This document shows positions 38,321 through 49,157 of a stretch of 64,000 bases of DNA, piece after piece. The notes under the pieces are model-generated. The model saw only the letters and a list, made by a program, of their open reading frames with translations. It searched no databases and was not told the DNA's origin. Both the position numbers and the translations under genes were made by a program. Source of the stretch: Lutraria lutraria (lineage: Eukaryota; Mollusca; Bivalvia; Venerida; Mactridae). How positions within the stretch are numbered: the first letter of the stretch is position 1; the number at the start of each line of letters is the position of its first letter. The DNA is taken from assembly GCA_964023205.1 (NCBI GenBank), contig OZ026847.1, positions 3,718,819-3,782,818 on the forward strand, in the 5' to 3' direction.

Positions 38321-39246
38321 ACCCACCATGCATGATGGATGCAAATCAAATACCTTAGTTAGACCATATCATGATGGAGACCAGAAGCGTAGCCAATTTT
38401 GACTCTGGGGTAAAAATTGTTGGATTTAAATTGAAGGATCATTAGACATGGCGTCAAATAACAAAGCTATAGGCTTTTCGCTTTGGAGAGGAATTTAGGA
38501 TTTTTGAACTATTTTCAGTTGCCATGGCAACCAGACTTCATGGTTACCAGGTTATGTTGTAAAGATCTGTAAAATTTTATAAACTTTCACGAGATTAGTC
38601 TAATTTCTATGTTACCATAAGTGGGTGGGGTAATTTAACATCTAATTTTGACTTCAAACAGTACAAATGCTTAAACATCTTATATTTTTTGTATTTTTGT
38701 ATTATGCAGGGCTGATATTATTCATGTTTTGTAAAATTTAATAGATATTTATAATTTATCTGATATATTTGTCGAAGTTATCGAATCAGCTAACATGATA
38801 TTGACGTATTATTTGATAAATGATGGCCTATACTTAAAACGAATTTCTGGAAAAACGGCCAACCCGATTTTGTCCTATTTTAATCTTGATATTGTAGAAA
38901 GTCTAAGCTTTCAAATGAGCCATATTTCATATCTGTACCATTTTGTCCTGGGTTCGACCAAAATTTGTCATAACTTGACTAGACTAAATTGTGTTCAGCA
39001 GTCCAAGTGGATCGTTCAGATGCTGAAATGACCATCATACAATTTTTGTTATCATAAAAAATATGGCCTGTTTTTTGAAAACTAAATTCCCACCAACACA
39101 TCCAAGTTGAGTTTAATTTTGTTACTTCATTTGATACCTTATCAATGACGAAAACAATACTATGACATAGGTCTTTTTTACAACATTAGTGTACGTTACG
39201 TCAGATGTAATTTGGCGTAAAAGATGAATACTACTACTGTAGTAAA
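38321..39246. other. intergenic, nothing recognised
   Basis: AT-rich sequence upstream of the duplicated BHMT block; no exon was seen. Confidence 0.45.
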
Positions 39247-39763
39247 CTGGCTCCAACTGTCTTTGTTTATCACAGAGGATACTGATTTCAGTAAAAATGT
39301 CGTTGTTCTTAGCAAGATAATTTTATGATATTGATATGTAAATCTATATGTGTGTATATGTATTTGTACAGTAAGTTTTCACTAACTCTATAAAACATGT
39401 ATAACATTAAATGTCATTATCTTTGTCTGAGTATCAAAGAGTGTTTGTTTTAATAAAATGTATCATAGCAGGTGTTCTGTTATATTCCATAGTTTTAATG
39501 CGTGTTACTCATAACGATCAGTTTATTGTCTGGGATTCGACGAAAGAAATATTTGGACAACGAGAGATTTAAATAAACTATTATGCAAATATAGCTGCAC
39601 ATAATTTAATACTATCTTGATTTCATTAATTTGTTAAATTAAAGTAGTTTCGGTATTTTAACCTTTAGTGAAACAAAAGCGAACTTTCATGTATGACAAT
39701 TTTTAAGATGTGAAATATACGAAGCGGCACTTTCAGCCCAAAACGGCAAAACATAAATTTTAT

Positions 39764-40053
39764 CTAGTATAAATATATCCCTAAAAGGGGATCACAATAT
39801 CGTTTGCAGCAGAACCACTCTAAACTCAAATTTTCGACCTGGCGGTCTTTTTCAAGAGCTATGATGCACTAACAATTTGTCTACATTTTTAGTACAGCTT
39901 AAAACTTTGCATTGTTGATAACAAGTTACAATGCAAAGTTTTAAGTTGTACTAAAAATGTAGACAAATTGTTAGTTCATCATAGCTCTTGAAAAAGACCG
40001 CCAGGTCGAAAATTTGAGTTTAGAGTGGTTCTGCTGCAAACGATAAATTCTAT
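39764..40053. mobile_element. palindromic foldback insertion with empty site in block B
   Basis: Near-perfect arms of about 117 bp (39799-39915 and 39928-40044) start ATCGTTTGCAGCAGAACC. The inserted DNA is bounded by ATAAATTTTAT on the left and ATAAATTCTAT on the right. Block B has a single ATAAATTTTAT at the same place (about 43339-43349), showing the uninterrupted target. Confidence 0.88.
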
Positions 40054-40518
40054 GCATGAAACATTGGGACCAAATTGACACAGACAATGGAACGATGGAC
40101 AAAAGTTTTCAATAGAGAATATATTTGACTGGAAATATATTGATATAATAGAATAATTGATTAATAATTATATTCATATACATAGAAATATAAAATGAAA
40201 TAAAAATAAAGTGATACTCTTAAAAAGAATGGACAAGAAATTACAGTAAAGTTAAAAACAGTGGTATTTGCTCCGTCAATGAAGTACGTATTACCTTTAA
40301 TAATAATCTTGGTTCTATTTAATGAGAAAATTGTAACACAGAAAAACACTGCAGGTCCGAAGATACGTTTGTTATAATTCTTTCCGTTCGTTAACGAGTT
40401 TTAACGAAGTGATTAGTATTATAATGATCTCCCCGTGATAACCTGCTGATCTTGAACAGCTTATGTCAACTTTAATCATGCATGTTCAGACATTAAATGT
40501 GTGCATTTGAAACGCAAG

Positions 40519-40993
40519 ATGGGGAAAACTTGTAAGTTAACTAAATATAATGACTTTATTCGTTTTTCTGTAGTTGCCATGGTAGATTAAACGATTGTAT
40601 ATAATATACATTAATAATAGGTCTACATTGTTTTATTCTCAGTGTCAGACATCTGTTTGGTCCTTTTGTTTTCCATTAGATCATTTGTGTAGTTAAATGA
40701 CTAACTCTCATTCGATTGGAATCGTTAATGCTGCTTCTTTGTCTGTGCGTTGTACATTCCATATAATTAGGAAATATACATCAAGTACTTTTACCTCCTC
40801 AGCCTTTCTAGAACGGTTAGAAAATGGCGGATCTATCATTGTGGCTGAAGGTTATTTATTTGAATTTGAGAGAAGAGGTTACTTGCAAGCTGGCAGCTTT
40901 GTACCGGAAGTCATACTTGAACATCCACAATTAGTGCGACAACTTTATGAAGAATTTGTGCATGCCGTAAGTGACGTTGTCCTTGCTTATATG
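40519..40993 (+). CDS. BHMT-like extra 5' exons 1 and 2 (duplicate, no exons 3-7 of its own)
   Basis: Exon 1 (40519-40531) codes MGKT plus 1 nt and exon 2 (40803-40993) codes [10 protein letters not shown] onward to LAYM, with intact GT/AG borders. Together they make 68 codons, the same phase as the downstream gene's exons 1-2. No exon 3-7 follows before the second promoter block, so it is a 5' fragment. It could be an alternative first-exon set splicing to exon 3 at 46041, or a relic. A change to GCCGTAAGT at 40967 replaces the conserved Gly of HAGSD by Val and creates a consensus donor inside exon 2; using it would keep frame (59 codons). The context and clean reading frame argue against long decay. 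Confidence 0.8.
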
Positions 40994-41082
40994 GTATGAT
41001 TCACTATTATTGTAACAAACATTCTTGGTGCATTGTAAAGTAGGTGTACCTCATTTGTTTATTTGACTTTTACGCCCCTTTC

Positions 41083-41297
41083 CAAAAGTCAGAGTCGTAT
41101 GAGGTGGACAGTTCACTTAACCATCGTTCTTGGTAGGAAACAGTACTAGACTCCCATCTACTGTAAGCAACTGCCTACTTTCTCATACAAATAGTCATGA
41201 CCAGTAGCTGGGCTCGAACCCACGACCCTCTATCAGTGAGAAGGTTCAATGATAAAAAGTCAGCGACCTTAACTATTCGACCACGGAGGCGGATCGG
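41083..41297 (-). repeat. tRNA-derived SINE (family 1), block A
   Basis: The reverse strand has CCTCCGTGGTCGAATAGT, a GGGTTCGAGCCCAG B box and the family-1 body. The counterpart at 44418-44630 is in the same position in block B, so the insertion predates the duplication. Confidence 0.85.
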
Positions 41298-41620
41298 ATG
41301 AACCTAAGGAGTTATCGTTTTGCAATGTTGTTTAATCTTTGTTAGTTTTCATAAAATGCATTTCTTTTTAGAACATATTTGCGTTTTAGAAAGTACCAAC
41401 TTCACTTATGATTCAGTGCTGGTAGGCACCTAAGTGTTGGCGATCTAATTTGTTTTAGAATGCATCACGTCTGAATTTAAGATAGGTGTTTTGAAAGTTA
41501 CAGAACGATTTTTTTCACAAAAGTGAATGTCATTGCATTAAAAATTAACAGTCCATTGTGTGGTATACATTTTATAATCACTTACTGCTGAATTGCTGCG
41601 TTTGAATACATTTACAAGTA

Positions 41621-42832
41621 CACTTGACCAATGTTCTAACTACACCGATGGTATAATTGTAAATTGCTATGATTATAATACACTTGCAATCTTTAACCAT
41701 TAAACATAAAAAGATGCATCATATTTCATTTATTTTATTTTATCAACATGACAATTATCACGTGTCATCATGAAAAAATCATATTTTATCATGGGAGAGG
41801 TTAAAACCCAAAGTGCCAAAGTGTCAATAACGGGTTTATCCTCCATTGGCCCGCGCTACTGCCTGACATCGCTGTCTCATCGACAAAATAAAGTTCCTAA
41901 AGTACGCTTGAGGAAGTCTATTCCATTCTGCGACAATTTGAATGCGCAGCTGCTGAAGATTTGGAGGTCGGTTTCGATAGACTTTCCTAACACGTTCAGC
42001 CCACAAATGCTCAATTGGATTCAGGTCTGGAGACTTTGATGGCCATTCCAGTACGTTAATTCTGTTGTTCCGAAAGAGGTTCATGGTAGATCGTGCAGTA
42101 TGGGCAGTGGCACCGTCTTGCATCAGCTTCGTGTTACGAACCGGACGTAGAATCTCATTTTGATATCTGACAGCTGTCAAGTTACCATTCACAATGATAG
42201 CAGGTGTCTTGGTATGCAGTGAAATTCCTGCCCATGTCATCACTGAGCCCCCGCCAAAATGTTCAATTTGTTTCCATGACGCATGCATCGGTGTACCTTT
42301 CTCCAATACGTCTATAGACACGTGTACGGCCGTCATTATTATACAGCTTGAAACGCTTCTCATCTGAAAAAAAGCACACCCGCGTAGACGTGTTCTACGA
42401 TGACAAATGGTTAGTGACAGTCCACGAAATGGTCTACGTAAACGTTTACGGACGATTTCTGCACTTATTGGACGACCGTGAAGTCCAACGATGGCTTGTG
42501 ATATTTCAACTGTGGTGCGCCTCCGGTTGCGGAGATGACTTAGAACAATAAATCTGTCTTGACTCGCAGTTGTGACTTTCTGGCGGGGCTGCCTACGGAG
42601 GTAATCCACACTTCCGGTTCGCCTGAATTTGACCATCAGGCTGGTGATAGATCGTTTTTTGTACGTTCATTATTCTTGCGACCTGAAAACAACGATGGGT
42701 GATTAGTAAGGTACATCAAAGTTCGTATAGCATACAATATCAGTCGTTTTTATTAAAAAGGGGATCAAATTATGCACAATTATTTTACGTACCTGAGAAT
42801 GCGATGCTCCTCCCCGAACTAGACCCACAGCT
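41621..42832 (-). mobile_element. Tc1-like transposon, truncated at one end
   Basis: Starts at a TA with the TIR CACTTGACCAATGTTCTAAC, matching the element at 49158-50334. The other TIR is missing; the element stops where block B begins (about 42833). Block B retains the empty TA site (TTTACAAGTAGCATG, about 45441-45455). Confidence 0.85.
41836..42826 (-). pseudogene. Tc1-like transposase, dead
   Basis: The minus-strand frame contains RAVGLVRGGASHSQV (N-terminal helix-turn-helix), a possible intron (CAG|GTACGT to TTTTCAG|GTCGC), VARIMNVQKT, then after a frameshift LMVKFRRTGSVDYL. The DDE catalytic part follows with MQDGATAHTA (second Asp) and WPSKSPDLNPIEHLW (Glu). The first-Asp region (SDEKRF) is out of frame because of an extra T in a 7-T run, and another frameshift precedes FGGGSVMTWAGIS. 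Both of these latter lesions are shared with the copy at 49287-50119. An internal deletion is also present. Confidence 0.85.
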
Positions 42833-43842
42833 CTGGCTGGAACTGTCTTTGTTTATCACAGAGGATACTGATTTCAGTAAAAATGTCGTTGTACTTAGCA
42901 AGATAATTTTATGATATTGATGTATAAATCTATATGTGTGTGTATGTATTTGTACAGTAAGTTTTTACTAACTCTATAAAACATGTATAACATTAAATGT
43001 CATTATCTTTGTCTGAGTATCAAAGAGTATTTGCTTTAATAAAATGTATCATAGCAGGTGTTCAGTTATATTCCATAGTTTCAATGCATGTTACTCATAA
43101 CGATCAGTTTATTGTCTGGGATTCGACGAAAGAAATATTTGGACAACGAGAGATTTAAATAAACTATTATGCAAATATAGCTGCACATAATTTAATACTA
43201 TCTTGATTTCATTAATTTGTTAAATTAAAGTAGTTTCGGTATTTTAACCTTTAGTGAAACAAAAACGAACTTTCATGTATGAAAAATTTTAAGATGTGAA
43301 ATATACGAAGCGGCACTTTCAGCCCAAAACGGCAAAACATAAATTTTATGCATGAAACATTTGGACCAAACTGACACAGACAATGGAACGATGGACAAAA
43401 TTTTTCAATAGAGAATATAATATTTGACTGAAAATATGTTGATAGAATAGAATAGATAAATTGATTAATAATTATATTTATATACATAGAAATATAAAAT
43501 GAAATGAAAAAAAAAGATATTCTTAAAAAGAATAGACAAGAAATTACAGTAAAGTTAAACACAGGATAATGTAGCTCAGTGGTATTTGTTCCGTCAATAA
43601 AGTACGTATTACCTTTAATAATAGTCTTTGTTCTATTTAATGAGAAAATTGTAAAACAATTTAAGAAAAACACTGCAGGTCCGAAGACACGTTTGTGATA
43701 ATTCTTTCTGGTCGTTAACGAGTTTTAACGAAGTGTTTAGTAATATAATGATCTCCCCGTGATAACCTGCTGATCTTGAACAGCTTATGACAACTTTAAT
43801 CATGCATGTTCAGATATTAAATGTGTGCATTTGAAACGCAAG

Positions 43843-46800
43843 ATGGGGAAAACTTGTAAGTTAATTGAATATAATGACTTTATTCGTTTTTCTGTAGTTG
43901 CCATGGTAGATTAAACGATTGTATATAATATACATTAATACTACATTGTTTTATTCTCAGTGTCAGACATCTGATTGGTCCCTTTGTTTTCCATTAGATC
44001 ATTTGTGTAGTTTAATGACTAGCTCTCATTCGATTGGAATCGTTAATGCTGCTTCTTTGTCTGTGCGTTGTACATTCCATATAATTAGGAAATATACATC
44101 AAGTACTTTTACCTCCTCAGCGTTTCTAGAACGGTTAGAAAATGGCGGATCTATCATTGTGGCTGAAGGTTATTTATTTGAATTTGAGAGAAGAGGTTAC
44201 TTGCAAGCTGGCAGCTTTGTACCGGAAGTCATACTTGAACATCCGCAATTAGTGCGACAACTTTATGAAGAATTTGTGCATGCCGGAAGTGACGTTGTCC
44301 TTGCTTATATGGTATGATTCATTATAATTGTAACAAAATTTAATGTTCTTAGTGCATTGTACAGTAGGTGTACCTCATTTGTTAATTTGTTTGTTTGACT
44401 TTTACGCCCCTTTCTACATGGTCATACAGTCGTATGAGGCAGACAGTTCGCTTAACTATCGTTCTTGGTAGGAAACAGTACTAGACTCCCATCTACTGTA
44501 AGCAACTGCCTATTTCTCACATGGCCAGTAGCTGGGCTCGAACCTACGACCCTCTGTCAATGAGAAGATGCAATGATTTGAAGTCAGCGACCATAACTAC
44601 TAGTATTCGACCACGAAGGCGGATCGGATGTACCTAAGGAGTTATCGTTTTGCAATGTTGTTTAATTTTTGTTAGTTTTCATAAAATGCATTTCTTTTTT
44701 AGAAAATATTTGCGTTTTAGAAAGTACCATGACTTTCAACTTCACTCATGATTCAGTGCTGGTAGGCTCTTATGGGTTGGCGATCTAATTTATTTAAGAA
44801 TGCATCACGTCTGAATTTAGGTTAGGTGTTTTGAAAGTTACAGAACGAATTTTTCACAAAAGTGAATGTCCTTGCATTAAAAATTAATAGTCCATTGTGT
44901 GGTATACATTTTCAAGGACTTATATACATACATGGATTCGCAACTGCTAAAAATAGCTCAAACGATATCGTTCGACGATTCCACAATGTCCGACAGCTGT
45001 AATTGGGTGTTTACTAATTTTATTATACGAAAATAACTCTGGCAATTGGGCACGGGAAATTAGTAAAGGATGCAACAAAATCCTAAAAAATATTGAGATA
45101 CATTTATAATCCACAAAGTCTAAGTATAAGCATTGAAAACGGCATCAGTCGAACATTTAAAATTCCAAGATGGCGGACATCTATTATAATCATTTCGTCT
45201 TCGAGATTAAACATTCGGAATACCACGGATATTTTCGCTGTTATTAACATTCGGATTATCACGGATATTTTCGTAGTTTCGCTTTTGTAAACAATAGCAC
45301 GTATTCCCGTTGATTCACGTCTTATTATCGCGGGATTTGATTACTTTAAACTGCTAATACGGAAGTTGCGAATCCATGTATGTATATAAGTCCTTGACAT
45401 TTTATAGTTACTTACTGCTGAATTGCTACGTTTTAATACATTTACAAGTAGCATGATTGGAATTATGTGGGTGAAATTTGAAATATCAGATTCTTCATAG
45501 AAAAATAAAAAAAATGAATAATCTATTTTCCCACAAAATTGAAAGCTTTCCCTACGGTGCACTTTAAGATAAAAACAAATAGAAAAGAGTACATGTGAAA
45601 TGATCCGAGTTGGCTAAGTTTTAAGATACATTTATATACTACATAAATAATTTTGCACGATTGGAATATATGACTTAACAATAGAGAGATAACGCAAAGT
45701 GGAGGACAACGTAGAATGCAGAATTAGGCTGTTTGTTTTCACACGCTAAAAAAAAACCAGACATTAATTTATCAAGGACCTATTATAAAAATTGATGTTT
45801 CCAGCCTTATGGTCTTATCTTGTATAACGGAATGATAACCTGTGGAAATGTCTGTTTAAAATATTCCAAAACTGATTAACCTCCATTTGGACTGCCTGCT
45901 GTAGTTATGTAGATTAAGACATCTATGTCTCGCCAATAATTATATCAGGTCTAACCGTTTATATATGTCAGTCTGATTTTGGAATAATAACAACGATGTT
46001 ATGTTCTTTATAGGATTATCGTTTGTATAATTAATTTTAGTATTATGCCCACCGAGAAAAACTTCGAGTTGTCGGTCGAGAAAATGACTTGGAAGCCATG
46101 AACCGCACAGCTTTAAAACTAGCTCGTGAAGTCGCCGACGAACATGGATGTTTGATGGCGGGAAATATTTGTAACACTACTGTATATGTGTACAGTGATG
46201 AAAGCACGTTTGAACCATCAGAAAACATATTCAAAGTATGTAGAATATTTATCAATCAAGGTAGACCGTTTAAGTAGATAAACCAATTTAGGCAATTTGA
46301 AAATGCCTTTTCTTAACTACGTGAAACATTTTACAAACGTTAACTATTCATGTGGTAAATTAATTGCCGTCAAATACACATTAAAAGATGACTATCACAA
46401 AAATGTGATAACCCAGATTTTTTCATTCTAATTCATAGCCTGCATTTATTTGCTGCAATACCACCTAATGACCATACCCAGTTCATTTTGATTTTTAGGA
46501 GCAGATAGAGATTTCCGTAGAGATGGGAGCAGATTATATTGTCGGTGAAACCTATAATTCCTTAGGTGAAGCAATGCTGGCTTTACAATGCGTTCGTAAA
46601 TATGGACAAGGTAAATTCCAACATTTTAGTTCATGAATTATTGAAACCATCTCGGAAGTTCAAGATAATTTGAATAAAACAAAGTTTAATGCATTACAAA
46701 CTAGTGAAATATGTTATCTCCATTGTATTCAATTTTGTGACGATGGATACAAAATTAAGAACAGTAAGTTGATATAGATGTAACTAGTTGAGCGCAATAT

Positions 46801-48219
46801 GTGATTTGTTGAATGTATTTGCTTGACTTGACCTGTTTTCTTATGGCACATACCAGCACAAGCCTGTTTCAGTTTAACCTTCTACTTCCCAATATGTGAA
46901 TCAGAGATGAGTTACAAATGGACTGAAAAACGAAATTAAGGACCCGGACAAATATGCAACACCCTGCGCTTATCACACTGACCTTTCAGCCAGACGTCTT
47001 GTAAGCCAAAATGAATGAACATAAACGATTGCAATGAACATGTATTGGAACAGGAGCATTTCTATAAAGTCTTAATAATAGCAATAATTTTCCAATCCAA
47101 CAGGCCTACCAGCAGTTATAACGTTATCGGCACCAGCATCCAATGTTCTGATTGATGGAGTTAATGTAGTTGAGGCTTGTAAGAGACTGGAAGAAGCGGG
47201 AGCGGCTGTCGTAGGTTTGAACTGTAGTCGTGGACCTGAAACAATGCTGCCATTAATTAAAAAAATCAAACAAACGTGCACAGTATGTATTATAATTAGA
47301 TACAGGCACTCTTAGATTGTCAATATTGAAATGAAGATATAGATGTATCTTACTTTTGTTCAAAATGATATTTTTTTGTAATGATTTTACTCAATTCAAG
47401 ACTTGGAATATTTAAAACTATGAGATATTTTACACCATCAAAGTTTGTAAATAATGTAAGTGTGCAGGTCTGGTTTATTGATATAACTATTCTTTTGCTT
47501 TTTCTATTGAAGATTCCTGTAGCAGCGCTACCAATCGTCTACAACACAACTCCAGAAGAACCCTGCTTCTTTAATTTGACCATTCCTGGCACTGGTACAT
47601 GATTGTTGGTTTACTCAATACGGCTAAAATACATTCGGGCAATGTAAAATGTTGAAGATCTCGTTGATAAAGCTGATATCCATCCTACCTGATCCATGAA
47701 TAAATCTAAACCTTAAATATTTACTGTTGGTTTAAAAATATTTAATCGTCAAAACTTTTATAACAAGTTTGCTTACAATAATGAACTATGATGGCATATA
47801 ACGAGTGGATTGAACCGGAGGCTTCAATTGTTGGTTGTTATTTATTGTTGGTTTTGAAAGATGTACATGTTTCATAAGAATCGTATTCGCTTCATCATAG
47901 CATAGTTTATGAGCAAATAATTCTTTCTATCATTTCAGACAAACTGGCATATCCTTTGGACATCTGTTCCCGCCAATGTAGCCGCCAACAAGTAGAAGAG
48001 TTTGGATCTAAAGCTAAGGAGTTAGGTGTTCAGTATGTTGGGCTGTGCTGCGGTAATTCGTCCAACATGCTCCGTATTGTTGCAGAGAAGTACGGGCGTA
48101 GTCCTCCAGCAAGCAAATATTCACCGGACATGGCCAAGCACTACATTTTTGGCGATAAAACAAAGTTCAGTAAAGAATTTACTGAGAACCTAAGGAACAA
48201 CAAAAGTAGAAAATCGTAG
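43843..48219 (+). CDS. BHMT: BHMT-like methyltransferase, plus-strand copy (intact)
   Basis: Seven coding exons: 43843-43855, 44121-44311, 46041-46235, 46499-46610, 47104-47282, 47513-47594 and 47939-48219. Borders are GT/AG, with phases 1, 0, 0, 1, 0, 1; the product has 350 residues and no internal stop. Hallmarks as in the minus-strand copies: [36 protein letters not shown] (Glu150), VGLNCSRGP (C211), GLCCGN (C294/C295). The protein is expected to be a cytosolic zinc methyltransferase making methionine from homocysteine. It differs from copies 1-2 by LAYM instead of LAFT at the exon 2/3 junction and PCFFNL in exon 6. The first coding exon is only 13 nt. The start fits the shared MGKT/S of all copies. 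Vertebrate BHMT is longer by a C-terminal arm. Methyl donor specificity cannot be read with certainty because the betaine-contact Trp position is Phe (SFVPE). Confidence 0.92.
44418..44630 (-). repeat. tRNA-derived SINE (family 1), block B
   Basis: Counterpart of 41083-41297, with small deletions in the head region (TCTCACATGGCCAGTAGC). Confidence 0.82.
44913..45396. mobile_element. 484-bp MITE with 7-bp target duplication
   Basis: The termini CAAGGACTTATATACATACA and its complement extend as inverted repeats of more than 30 bp (through TGGATTCGCAACT). ACATTTT is duplicated on both sides (44906-44912 and 45397-45403); block A has one copy at the matching site (about 41565-41571). No transposase is present. 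A 7-8 bp target would suit a hAT-like mobiliser, which is inference. Confidence 0.9.
45450..46040. other. rest of intron 2, nothing recognised
   Basis: AT-rich intron sequence without an element I can name; some words resemble intron 2 of copies 1 and 2. Confidence 0.5.
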
Positions 48220-49157
48220 TTTACTTGTACCGCAAGTGGTCATTGATATTTTCAGACCACTTATTCAAATGCACTAATAAGGCAAATATGGTATCATAAA
48301 ATACACCTATATCAAATTATTATTTTCGTCATTGATACAATTTCAAATGAACTAACAAAATTACACTTAACTACACCCAACTACATTTCACAAACATAAA
48401 GGGAACTAGTTTTTCCTGACTTTCCAAATAAATCAGATAAGAGACGTCGTGTGTCTAGTTCTGACATCATATTGGAAATCTGAAGAATTTACATTTTGTT
48501 GGTGTATATAAATGCTCGGTGGCTTCTTCACTAAACTGGAACAAAAGAGAAAACCAGTACAATCAGGACCAAATAGACGTTATACACCAAAATTGACACA
48601 AACTTCTCCAATGCAGCTGCATATAATCTACAATTCTAATTTGTTTGTTTTAGTAATAAGAATTCAAAGTATCGGAACAAAGAAGCCAACATTGTTTAAT
48701 TTCGTCTTACATATAATTTGTAACATAGTAAGTCGTGTTGACATTGCATCAGGAATTTGTACATATATGCATACACCTTTTCGTCAGAAGAAATTAAAAT
48801 AAAATTGCTATTTTGTACCAAAGTTATAGGAATGGTATCTAGTTCCAAAGTTTTGGAGGTGCATTATGATGCTGTAACTGCGATTTTATAGATCCGCATG
48901 GTTGTGCATGGTTATGCTGTAATTTTTAAATAAGTTTTAAATGTGAAGCATGTAAACTTATCACATCCGGACCAGAACCTCGAAGCGTAACAAGTCAGAG
49001 GTGAGCAATAAAAAACGGAACAATACGCAAAGAGATTGAATATAATATAATACTTGATGATCACATGTACTTTGTAAAACCTGCGTTCGACATTACGTTC
49101 CCAAGAAGAACAAAAAATAATGATTTGTAACGGCGTAATTTGACTGATATGGTTGTA
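48220..49157. other. 3' flank of plus-strand BHMT gene
   Basis: Aligns with the 3' flank of copy 2 in two pieces (28600-28941 and 24340-24815, both inverted). An AATAAA lies near 48427. No other gene was seen. Confidence 0.65.

Larger units (their letters stand above)
39247..41620 (+). repeat. tandem segmental duplication, block A (BHMT promoter, exons 1-2)
   Basis: Matches block B at 42833-45449 almost throughout, starting at CTGGCT and ending at a TA where a Tc1-like element begins. It carries BHMT exon 1 and exon 2 copies and a SINE. Differences include a palindromic insertion here (39764-40053) and a MITE insertion in block B. Confidence 0.92.
42833..45449 (+). repeat. tandem segmental duplication, block B
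   Basis: Second copy of block A, contiguous with the rest of the plus-strand BHMT gene. It lacks the foldback of block A and carries its own 484-bp MITE. Confidence 0.92.

Noticed and set aside
43251..43673. 140-codon hydrophobic minus-strand frame
   Set aside because: Antisense AT-rich promoter sequence; the frame is not kept in the duplicate block at 39660-40350 and has no family motif.
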